Shown here: piece by piece, positions 57,529 to 64,000 of the stretch
Numbering within the stretch: the stretch's first letter is position 1
Layout: each line of letters starts with the position of its first letter
Assembly (NCBI GenBank): GCA_036383895.1
Contig: DASVNK010000054.1
Location: 1-64,000 of the forward strand
Direction: 5' to 3'
Source: DASVNK01 sp036383895
Lineage (GTDB): Bacteria; Verrucomicrobiota; Verrucomicrobiia; Limisphaerales; SXQI01
Length of the DNA: 64,000 nucleotides
The notes under the pieces: model-generated
The model's input: only the letters and a program-made list of their open reading frames with translations
Told to the model about the DNA's origin: nothing
The model's database searches: none
Translations under genes and position numbers: made by a program

Positions 57529-57531
57529 CCC

Positions 57532-59019
57532 ATGAGTGATCCGTTCAAGCTGACGCGTATTCCCACCCTGAAGACAGTAGACGATTTTCGGAGGCATTGT
57601 GAGTCGCTCGGAATTAATTTGCCGTGCGAGGAGTCGATCGCGGTCGGTGCTGAGTCGCCCCTGTTGAGGCCGATCGCAGAAGTAAAAGTGAATGGGAAGC
57701 AGATCGGGAATCGGTATGCGATTCAGCCGATGGAGGGTTGGGACGGGACGACGACGGGCGGAATTTCGGAGGAGATGCTGCGGCGTTGGGCGCGGTTCGG
57801 AGAGAGCGGCGCGAAGGTGATTTATGGCGGTGAAGCGATGGCGGTTCGGGCTGATGGGCGAGCGAATCCGAATCAACTGATTATAAATCGCGAGAACCAG
57901 ACCGGCATCGCGCGGTTGCGAGAGGCGCTGATTCATGCGCATCGGGAGCGCTACGGAACTACGGACGATCTGGTGATTGGATTTCAACTGACACACTCGG
58001 GGCGGTTCTGCCGGCCGAATGACAAGAAGCGGCTGGAGCCGCGGATTGCGTTTCGGCATCCGATTCTTGATGCGAAGTTTGGAATCAAAGACGGCTCGGT
58101 GGTCTTAAGTGATGAGGAGGTTTCGCAGTTAATCGAGTGCTACGTGGAAGCGGCGGCTATTGCGGAAGAGATTGGCGCGGACTTCGTGGATATTAAGCAT
58201 TGCCACGGGTACTTGCTGCATGAGTTTCTTGGAGCGCATACGCGGAGCGGTCCTTACGGCGGTTCGTTTGAGAATCGGACACGCATTCTGCGTGAGATTG
58301 TTTCCGGGATTCGGCGGACTGGGAATAATATCGATCTTGGGGTGCGGCTTAGCGCGTTTGATTTTGTTCCGTTCCGTCCTGATCCGGCGCTTTCGCAACC
58401 GGGCAAACTTGGACCGGGCATTCCTGAGAATTTCTCGCATTGCTTGCCATATCGCTACGGATTCGGCGTGAACGAAAACAACCCGGTCGAGTACGATCTG
58501 ACGGAGACATTCGCGTTCCTGGACCTTTGCGCAGAACTTGGGGTGAAGATCGTCAACCTGTCCGCGGGTTCGCCATACTATAATCCGCACATTCAGCGGC
58601 CGGCGGCGTATCCGCCGTCGGATGGTTACCAACCAGCGCACGATCCGCTGATTGATGTCGTGCGGCAGATTGATGTGGTGCGGCAGATTCGCGCGCGTGC
58701 TTCGAAGAAGCTCGTTCTCATCGGCACGGCCTATAGTTATTTGCAGGAGTATCTGCCGCATGTTGCGCAATATGTGGTGCGCAACAACTGGACAGACATG
58801 GTGGGGCTGGGGCGAGTTTCCCTCAGTTATCCGGCAATTCTTTCGGATGCCGCGCAAAAGGGAACCATGGAGAAGAAGTTCATCTGCCGAACTTTTAGCG
58901 ATTGCACCACCGCGCCGCGGAACGGACTGATCAGCGGCTGCTACCCGTTGGACAAATATTATTCAGCGAAGCCGGAGTTTGCGGCGTTAAAAGAAATAAA
59001 GCGCCAGACTGGAGGCTGA
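57532..59019 (+). CDS. NADH:flavin oxidoreductase (old yellow enzyme family)
   Basis: The 495-residue protein is a TIM-barrel with FMN-binding AIQPMEGWDGTT (~62-73), IGFQLTHSGRF (~148-158), the HCHGYLLHEFLGAHTRSGPY substrate/FMN site (~222-241, His pair for the substrate carbonyl) and late VGLGRVSLSYPAIL. It reduces activated C=C or related bonds using NAD(P)H. In the GH88 operon it may process an enone derived from unsaturated sugar. An in-frame 18-bp duplication encodes DVVRQI twice (58654-58689). Confidence 0.9.
   Translation: MSDPFKLTRIPTLKTVDDFRRHCESLGINLPCEESIAVGAESPLLRPIAEVKVNGKQIGNRYAIQPMEGWDGTTTGGISEEMLRRWARFGESGAKVIYGGEAMAVRADGRANPNQLIINRENQTGIARLREALIHAHRERYGTTDDLVIGFQLTHSGRFCRPNDKKRLEPRIAFRHPILDAKFGIKDGSVVLSDEEVSQLIECYVEAAAIAEEIGADFVDIKHCHGYLLHEFLGAHTRSGPYGGSFENRTRILREIVSGIRRTGNNIDLGVRLSAFDFVPFRPDPALSQPGKLGPGIPENFSHCLPYRYGFGVNENNPVEYDLTETFAFLDLCAELGVKIVNLSAGSPYYNPHIQRPAAYPPSDGYQPAHDPLIDVVRQIDVVRQIRARASKKLVLIGTAYSYLQEYLPHVAQYVVRNNWTDMVGLGRVSLSYPAILSDAAQKGTMEKKFICRTFSDCTTAPRNGLISGCYPLDKYYSAKPEFAALKEIKRQTGG
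58654..58689 (+). repeat. In-frame 18-bp tandem duplication in the flavin oxidoreductase gene
   Basis: GATGTCGTGCGGCAGATT (58654-58671) is followed directly by the same 18 bases with a single change (C to G at the sixth position). It encodes DVVRQI-DVVRQI. Near-identity at the DNA level suggests a recent duplication by slippage. Confidence 0.85.
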
Positions 59020-59069
59020 CGCTTTGTCGTTCAACGGGCTTCAAGCGCCGCTGGAAGTTCTAGATTATT

Positions 59070-59879
59070 TTATTCTCCGAGAGCTTTCTTCACGAACTCG
59101 ATCGCTTTCACCGTGTGTTCGGTCGGGTCTTTCAAGTTGTTATCGGTTTCGATCGCGATAACGCCGTCGTAATCGGCGTCGTGAAGGGTGGTGAGGAGTT
59201 CGGGAAGTTTCGCGTCGCCTTCGCCGAGGAAGGTGTCCTGCCATTTGTCGCCGGTCTCGGTGGAGGTGACATCTTTGTCCTTGAGGTGGATGTCGTAGAC
59301 GCGGCCTTCGTATTCTTTGAAGACTTTGGCGGGATTTAGGCGAGCGCTGGCGATCCAACCGGCATCCATGCAGACGCCCATACGTTTGTCGCGGTATTTC
59401 AGGAGATTCTTTACCACGATTGGATTGCCGTAGGGGCTCTTGATGTCGTGGTTATGAATGACGACGCGGATGTCGTATTCCTTGGCGAGTTCTTCGAGGC
59501 TGTCGAGAATCTTGTAATCGCCGGGTTCAACAACGATGAGTTTCATGCCGAAGAATTTTGCGCACTCGAAGAGTTTTCGGTTTTGCTCTTTGTCTAGGGA
59601 AGTGGGCGCGACGCCGAAGGTGTAGGCGACGAGGCCGTTTTTCTCGAGGAGATCTTTTTTCTTCTGCCACTCCTCTTTTTTATCGAGGCCGATGTGGTTC
59701 GGGATGAGTTGGAGATATTTGATTTTGTGCTTCGCGCAAAACTCGACCGATTGCTCGAAGGTGAGATTGCGGAGCGTCCAGGTTTGCATACCGAGTTTGA
59801 GTTCATGCGCGCGGGCGGAAAAGGTGGTGGCGGCGACGAGCAGCGCGGCGGCTGTGACAAATGTGCGGAGCAAATGCAT
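59070..59879 (-). CDS. Exported sugar-isomerase-like TIM-barrel protein
   Basis: From the ATG at 59879 the product is 269 residues with a signal peptide (MHLLRTFVTAAALLVAATTF, then SARA). A xylose isomerase-like/AP endonuclease 2 TIM barrel follows: LKLGMQTWTLRNLTFEQSVE, KLIVVEPGDYKIL, VVIHNHDIKSPYGN, MGVCMDAGWIASARLNPAKV, YDIHLKDKD, GVIAIETDNN. The His/Asp/Glu metal site (IHNHD, DAG, HLKD, IETD) is intact. Exported members of this family are frequent in planctomycetes and verrucomicrobia; their sugars are unknown. It is convergent with the GH88 operon. Confidence 0.9.
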   Translation of the reverse strand: MHLLRTFVTAAALLVAATTFSARAHELKLGMQTWTLRNLTFEQSVEFCAKHKIKYLQLIPNHIGLDKKEEWQKKKDLLEKNGLVAYTFGVAPTSLDKEQNRKLFECAKFFGMKLIVVEPGDYKILDSLEELAKEYDIRVVIHNHDIKSPYGNPIVVKNLLKYRDKRMGVCMDAGWIASARLNPAKVFKEYEGRVYDIHLKDKDVTSTETGDKWQDTFLGEGDAKLPELLTTLHDADYDGVIAIETDNNLKDPTEHTVKAIEFVKKALGE

Positions 59880-60008
59880 ATTGATATGTGATGAGCTTTT
59901 GCCTATTGAAGGATAAAGCACCTGCTGGTCAAGCACTGAGAACGATTGGCATCTCAGCAATTCGATTGGCGAACCGATAGTTAGCAAGTAGGAACCGAAC
60001 TGAGTTTT

Positions 60009-60902
60009 ATGGATTTTCCCAAGAGAATCACGCGCCGCGGCGCCTTTACGTTGATCGAATTGCTCGTCGTTATTGCCATTATTGCCATCCTTGCCGGCAT
60101 GCTGTTGCCCGCTTTGGCGAAGGCAAAACGCAAAGCGCAGGGGATAGCGTGCTTAAATAACCTCAAACAATTAGCGGTCGCCGCGCAGCTCTATGCTTCC
60201 GACAATGACGACAAATGGCCCGCCAATGGACAAAGCGATAACGCTCTTCCGCTCAGCAGTCCTCCTCCAAATTACGTCCCGCGGGTATGGGTTGAAGGGC
60301 GCGAGAGTTCCAACCTCACTGATGAGAACACCGCGCGAGGGATGGTCTCAGAGCGCGTTTCACTCATCGCGCGCTACATGAAAACGAAAGATAGTTTTCG
60401 TTGTCCCGGCGATAAACAACTGCTCAAGACGGCGGGAAAGGTTCACATGCGACCGAGAAGTTATGGGATGAATATCTTTATGGGCTGGACGCCTGACAGC
60501 ATTACCGGCCAGCAGCATCACCAGCAGCCGAGCACGCAATACCGCATGTTCAAAACCGCGGGGAGCACCACGAAGCCAGCAGATTTTTTCCTCTTCGGTG
60601 AGATCCATCCATTCAGCGTCTGCCAGCCGATGTTTGGTGTTCACCCCATGGCCACTGAGACTTCAACTCCACGACGTTTCCATGTGCCTGGAAATCAGCA
60701 CGGCCAAGTCTCGGAATTCTCTTTCGCTGATGGCCATGCGGAACAAAAGAAGTGGAAGAGTAGCAAGTTCAATAATCCAGGTATGCCCGAAAGCGTGGAT
60801 ACTCCCTGGCACGGTGCCGGACACGAAGCGAATGCGAACGATCCGGCTCTGACTCGCGCCGATTATTACCGCCTCAGCCAGATGGCAACGGAACGGCGCT
60901 AA
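60009..60902 (+). CDS. Prepilin-type N-terminal cleavage/methylation domain protein
   Basis: The 297-residue product begins MDFPKRITRRGAFTLIELLV, with the basic leader, Gly-Ala before FTLIE, and a long hydrophobic helix (VIAIIAILAGMLLPALAKAK). The head has IACLNNLKQLAVAAQLYASD and near the C-terminus FSFADGHAEQKKWKS, the FADGH motif of the family. A histidine/Gln-rich patch (TGQQHHQQPSTQYR) occurs in the middle. No partner secretion gene is near. Confidence 0.87.
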   Translation: MDFPKRITRRGAFTLIELLVVIAIIAILAGMLLPALAKAKRKAQGIACLNNLKQLAVAAQLYASDNDDKWPANGQSDNALPLSSPPPNYVPRVWVEGRESSNLTDENTARGMVSERVSLIARYMKTKDSFRCPGDKQLLKTAGKVHMRPRSYGMNIFMGWTPDSITGQQHHQQPSTQYRMFKTAGSTTKPADFFLFGEIHPFSVCQPMFGVHPMATETSTPRRFHVPGNQHGQVSEFSFADGHAEQKKWKSSKFNNPGMPESVDTPWHGAGHEANANDPALTRADYYRLSQMATERR

Positions 60903-60947
60903 CAAGTCATTGCTTTTCGGATTGCTTCGCCTGCACTACTTTATCGC

Positions 60948-61766
60948 ATGGCGAGGAGCGACCCCGCGGGGCCATTCATTAAACTTTCTGCACCGGAGAC
61001 GGAGGATTTCTGGAAGGTTCCGGTTCTTTACGAAGACGACGATTTGTTCGCGCTGGATAAGCCGGCACGGCTGCTGAGTTCGCCGGATCGGTATGATGCT
61101 AACCGTCCGAACTTGATGCGCATTTTGCATCGGGATATCGAACGCGGCGCACCCTGGGCGAAGGAACGGAATCTCACTTATCTGGCGAATGCGCATCGGC
61201 TCGATTTCGAAACGAGCGGCGTGATTCTTCTGGCAAAGAACAAACCGGCGCTGGTTTTTCTGGCGAATGAATTTGGCGGGACAGGTGCGAAGAAGACATA
61301 CGTGGCATTGGTTCAAGGCACACCGCCAGAGGACACCTTTAGTTCCGAAGCGAAGCTTGCGCCGCACCCGGTGAAGCTCGGGTTAATGCGAGTGGATCCG
61401 AAGAACGGCAAGAAATCGCAGACGAACTTCACGGTGCTGGAGAAATTTGTCGGCTACACGTTGCTTCGGTGTGAACCGCTGACCGGCCGCACGCACCAGA
61501 TTCGGGTTCACTTGAGTCACCTGCGCCTGCCGATCGTCGCGGACGAGATGTATGGCGGCTTTCCGCTGCTCCTTTCCCAACTAAAACGTGATTACCGTGA
61601 AAGCGGCGGCCGTCGCGAGCAACCGCTGATTGGGCGCCTGGCGTTGCACGCCGAAACGCTCGCCGTCACACACCCCACAACCAAAGCGACAACCAAAATT
61701 GAAGCGCCGTGGCCAAAGGACTTTGAAGTGGCGCTGAAATATCTGCGCAAGTTTGCTGCGGCTTGA
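60948..61766 (+). CDS. RluA-family pseudouridine synthase
   Basis: This 272-residue enzyme converts uridine to pseudouridine in rRNA or tRNA. The catalytic Asp is in HRLDFETSGVILLAKN (R-L-D motif, ~85-88). The later motif GRTHQIRVHLSHLRLPIVAD confirms the RluA/RluD/TruC branch. There is no S4 domain at the N-terminus. Target RNA position cannot be told. It starts 45 nt after the prepilin-like gene. Confidence 0.93.
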   Translation: MARSDPAGPFIKLSAPETEDFWKVPVLYEDDDLFALDKPARLLSSPDRYDANRPNLMRILHRDIERGAPWAKERNLTYLANAHRLDFETSGVILLAKNKPALVFLANEFGGTGAKKTYVALVQGTPPEDTFSSEAKLAPHPVKLGLMRVDPKNGKKSQTNFTVLEKFVGYTLLRCEPLTGRTHQIRVHLSHLRLPIVADEMYGGFPLLLSQLKRDYRESGGRREQPLIGRLALHAETLAVTHPTTKATTKIEAPWPKDFEVALKYLRKFAAA

Positions 61767-61800
61767 ACCGGTTTGAAGGGATTAAAGTTTTGCGAGGGCA

Positions 61801-61816
61801 GGGGGCTTGCGCCTCC
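61801..61816 (+). other. Small hairpin in the RluA-SodC gap
   Basis: GGGGGC pairs with GCCTCC (one G/T pair) around TTGC at 61801-61816, followed by GGCCGC. There is no T-run. It may be a weak 3' stem of the pseudouridine synthase message or an imperfect palindromic element. Confidence 0.3.
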
Positions 61817-61896
61817 GGCCGCAATCGTTAAGAATTCGGGCAAGGAGAAAAATAAATCCCGGCGCGATGATTTAGCGTCTGGGAAGGGAAATATCT

Positions 61897-62463
61897 ATGA
61901 AGCTGTTCGTTCACTCACTGATTGTTGTTAGCTGTATTGCGTTCGGAGCTGGTTGCGCGAGTAACTCTGAAAGCCGCAGCGGGTCCGATTCTGGAGCACC
62001 GAGCGGGAAGGTTCGCCCGACAGCGGTTGCTGTGATGAGCCCCGCGCCGAATGGGAAAGTTCGCGGGCAGGTGACGTTCACCGAAGAGACGGAAGGAATT
62101 CGGGTGACGGCGAATATTGAGGGCCTGACTCCCGGCAAGCATGGATTCCACATTCACCAAAATGGCGACTGCACACCGCCGGACTTCACTTCGGCAGGCG
62201 GGCATTTTAATCCGCTCAACACGAAACATGGATCGCCGACTGATGCCGAGAAGCACATAGGCGACTTTGGCAATCTGGAAGCAAACGAGCAGGGGGTAGC
62301 ACGGTTCGAGCGCGTTTTCGGCTGGCTCACGTTCAAGGGAACGAACTCGATCCTGAACAAAGCGGTAATCGTCCACGAAAAAGCAGATGACCTGACGACA
62401 CAACCGACGGGAAATGCGGGAGGGCGGCTGGCTTGCGGGATCATTCAGATGACCAGCAAATAA
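61897..62463 (+). CDS. sodC: Cu/Zn superoxide dismutase lipoprotein
   Basis: The 188-residue product has a lipobox FGAGC (Cys20), placing it in the outer or inner membrane facing the periplasm. The SodC signature HGFHIHQNGDCTPPDFTSAG, then GGHFNP, carries copper-site histidines and the disulfide Cys; a further pair is in HGSPTDAEKHIGDFGN, and the C-terminal VIVHEKADDLTTQPTGNAGG and RLACGII complete the site. It detoxifies periplasmic superoxide. The gene ends in a hairpin terminator. Confidence 0.94.
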   Translation: MKLFVHSLIVVSCIAFGAGCASNSESRSGSDSGAPSGKVRPTAVAVMSPAPNGKVRGQVTFTEETEGIRVTANIEGLTPGKHGFHIHQNGDCTPPDFTSAGGHFNPLNTKHGSPTDAEKHIGDFGNLEANEQGVARFERVFGWLTFKGTNSILNKAVIVHEKADDLTTQPTGNAGGRLACGIIQMTSK

Positions 62464-62493
62464 GAAGAAGTAATTTCCGTACTGAACCAAAAA

Positions 62494-62541
62494 AGCACGG
62501 CGCGGCTCCGGTCTTGTGACTTGGAGCCGTTGCTGTTTTTT
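62494..62541 (+). terminator. Rho-independent terminator of sodC
   Basis: An imperfect stem (AGCACGGC-GCGGCTCC with GGAGCCGT-TGCTG, 62494-62535), with a 13-nt loop and a bulge, runs into TTTTTT. It lies 30 nt after the sodC stop. Confidence 0.75.
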
Positions 62542-62627
62542 AGCGTTGCTACTGACGTGGAATTGTTTACAACTTTAACATTAAAGATCGCTCCTCGTGC
62601 GCCGATAACACCTTAAGAGCCGTTGAC

Positions 62628-63194
62628 ATGACCGAGACTCAAACACATCCCAGTGATTTGCGCGTTGTCAGCGAGGCGTACGATTTGCCAGTATCCGCCG
62701 GCTTGATGGGAACGGTTGGTGATAAGTTGCGTGAGGCGCGCGAAGGTGCTGGTCGGACAATCCGCGATCTCTCGGACCAGACGAAGATCCGGACGGATCA
62801 TCTTGAAGCTCTTGAGGAAGGGCGATACGAGGTGTTTTCCGCGCCGGTCTATATTCGTGGCTTTATCCGCAGTTATGCCGGCGCTTTGAAGCTGAACGTC
62901 GCGGCCATTCTCGCGGAACTAGACGAAGAACTAAGCCAAACCGAACGCTTTAAGGAACATCCGAGGCTGACCGATGAGAAGAAAGGTCTGCTCGACTTTG
63001 TCATGCTGCACCTCTCGCGAGTTAACTGGAGGGTGGCTTTTCCTTTGGTGCTGTTGGGTTTGATCCTGTTGATCGCGGTCTTGAGCTACCGAGTTTACAC
63101 GAATTCGCGCACGAACGATCCATTGAAGGATCTTGGGCCGGGGTTGTATCAGCCAAAGGGAAATGGCGAGACCTTGCCGATCCCTTCGAATTGA
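62628..63194 (+). CDS. RodZ-like helix-turn-helix membrane protein
   Basis: This 188-residue protein has an Xre-like HTH (LREAREGAGRTIRDLSDQTK, IRTDHLEALEEGRYEVF, ~35-75) followed by PVYIRGFIRSYAGALKLN, the motif typical of RodZ N-domains that bind MreB. One transmembrane span lies at ~135-155 (VAFPLVLLGLILLIAVLSY) and a short periplasmic tail of ~30 residues follows. The usual long beta-rich RodZ C-domain is absent. It may anchor cell-shape or division components, or be a transcription factor tied to the membrane. Confidence 0.8.
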   Translation: MTETQTHPSDLRVVSEAYDLPVSAGLMGTVGDKLREAREGAGRTIRDLSDQTKIRTDHLEALEEGRYEVFSAPVYIRGFIRSYAGALKLNVAAILAELDEELSQTERFKEHPRLTDEKKGLLDFVMLHLSRVNWRVAFPLVLLGLILLIAVLSYRVYTNSRTNDPLKDLGPGLYQPKGNGETLPIPSN

Positions 63195-63429
63195 TTCGAA
63201 CCTGTCTTTTTGCGCGTAACCGTTTCTTCCTTCCATGCGTCAGCTTAGGTGAGGCTGAACGCCCGCCCCGTTTAGGTGCAACTTCTTGCGAATTAACTGC
63301 AAATCGGCTCGTCCAATTCGTTGAATTCGCCTGGGAGGTGTGGTATCTCAAGGGGAGTTTCCAACTCGAATGTTGCCAACTGGAGGTTCGCTGAGGTTCA
63401 GTCCTCAAGAAGGCTGTCGAAGTATTATT

Positions 63430-64000
63430 ATGAATCGCATCTTAACCGGTCTCCTCGCGCTGATATTATTCGGTCAGGCGACCACCTTTTCCGCCCTGAA
63501 CGATATCCAGGCCGGGCGTGTGGCCTCGATTGTCGGCAACATTCTGGAAGGCCACCATTTCAAGCGCGCGAAGTTCGATGATATCACCTCCTCGGCTTTC
63601 CTGACTAATTACCTGAATGCGCTCGACTACAACCACATGTTTTTTCTGCAGAGCGATATCGACAACTTCAAGGCGAAGTATGGAACGAAGCTCGATGACC
63701 TGACCAAGTCGCAAAGCGTCAGCGCGGCCTTCCAAATTTTTGATATTTACCTCGAGCGATTGGAAGAGCGGAACATTCTCGTGCAAAAGCTTCTGGATCA
63801 GGAGTTCGATTTTAGCGAGGAGGAATCGTTTGTCCTGGCGCGGAACAAAGAGCCCTGGCCGAAGGATGACGCGGAGTCTGCCAAGCTATGGCGGCAGCGG
63901 ATTAAGTATGAGTTGCTGCAAGCGCGTCTCGCCAAAGAGAAACCGGAGGAAACGATTGGGCTGATTAAGCGACGCTACAATCGGCTTGAGAAAACGATGA
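63430..64000 (+). CDS. prc: C-terminal processing protease, N-terminal part (cut by window edge)
   Basis: The 190 residues seen start MNRILTGLLALILFGQATTF, a signal peptide. They continue into the Tsp/Prc N-terminal region with FLTNYLNALDYNHMFFLQSD (~57-76) and a long charged helix bundle (IFDIYLERLEERNILVQKLL). The PDZ and the Ser-Lys catalytic domain would follow beyond 64000. Prc proteases trim periplasmic proteins from their C-termini. No in-frame stop occurs before the edge. The 235-bp gap upstream shows no clear gene or terminator. Confidence 0.85.
   Translation, partial: MNRILTGLLALILFGQATTFSALNDIQAGRVASIVGNILEGHHFKRAKFDDITSSAFLTNYLNALDYNHMFFLQSDIDNFKAKYGTKLDDLTKSQSVSAAFQIFDIYLERLEERNILVQKLLDQEFDFSEEESFVLARNKEPWPKDDAESAKLWRQRIKYELLQARLAKEKPEETIGLIKRRYNRLEKTM

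Overview
The window looks like a chromosomal segment of a Gram-negative bacterium of the Verrucomicrobiota, perhaps Spartobacteria/Chthoniobacter-like. This is an inference, not a measurement. The clues are three scattered orphan prepilin-like proteins with the FTLIELLVV signature, a DUF6807 (PmoA-like) exported protein, a GH88-SDR-flavin reductase operon, a zinc-ribbon bactofilin beside a plain bactofilin, LPS-type glycosyltransferases, and low-complexity extensions on several ribosomal proteins. I see no insertion sequence, prophage, CRISPR array, tRNA or rRNA.

Layout. 1-10.3 kb is mixed housekeeping: two divergent receiver-domain genes, small exported proteins, a prepilin-like protein, a DEAD-box helicase with an RRM/glycine-rich RNA-binding protein just upstream, a DUF2127 membrane protein, a GNAT acetyltransferase, an M3 peptidase, a rhomboid protease, and a DHFR-like/SRPBCC pair. 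10.5-29.9 kb is one nearly uninterrupted + strand block joining the str, S10, spc and alpha ribosomal clusters. It runs rpsL-rpsG-fusA-rpsJ-rplC-rplD-rplW-rplB-rpsS-rplV-rpsC-rplP-rpmC-rpsQ-rplN-rplX-rplE-rpsN-rpsH-rplF-rplR-rpsE-rplO-secY-adk-map-infA-rpmJ-rpsM-rpsK-rpsD-rpoA-rplQ and closes with a strong terminator. tuf (between fusA and rpsJ) and rpmD (between rpsE and rplO) are absent. A terminator-like hairpin separates rpsG from fusA, and structured RNA candidates lie before rplR and rpoA.

30-39 kb is an envelope polysaccharide region. Two + strand glycosyltransferase genes converge on a tight - strand operon msbA-neuB-neuC-neuA-GT9-GT4, which could make and activate a nonulosonic (sialic-type) acid and build or flip lipid-linked glycan. 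39-50 kb, mostly - strand, holds a TolB-like/M28/PDZ exported peptidase, an HlyD-ATPase-permease export system, a reprolysin-like metallopeptidase, two bactofilins and a beta-propeller protein. A + strand lipoprotein gene starts divergently from the last.

50-64 kb holds a C-rich, G-poor leader with an 11-bp minisatellite, a DUF6807 protein, and a Rieske protein overlapping a cytochrome b fused to a di-heme cytochrome c. The cytochrome b part carries its heme histidines at exactly the cytochrome b6 positions but lacks Cys35. Then come a second prepilin-like protein, the SDR-GH88-flavin oxidoreductase operon, an exported TIM-barrel isomerase-like protein, a third prepilin-like protein, an RluA-type pseudouridine synthase, a Cu/Zn superoxide dismutase lipoprotein, a RodZ-like HTH membrane protein, and the beginning of a C-terminal processing protease cut by the window edge.

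The observations I rate highest are the b6-type cytochrome b/di-heme c fusion, the RGG-rich extension of ribosomal protein S5 in a genome region that also encodes an RGG-type RNA-binding protein and its neighbouring helicase, the long structured element between rplF and rplR, the terminator-like hairpin abutting the helicase start, and the unassigned GT-B-like protein beside the neu operon.
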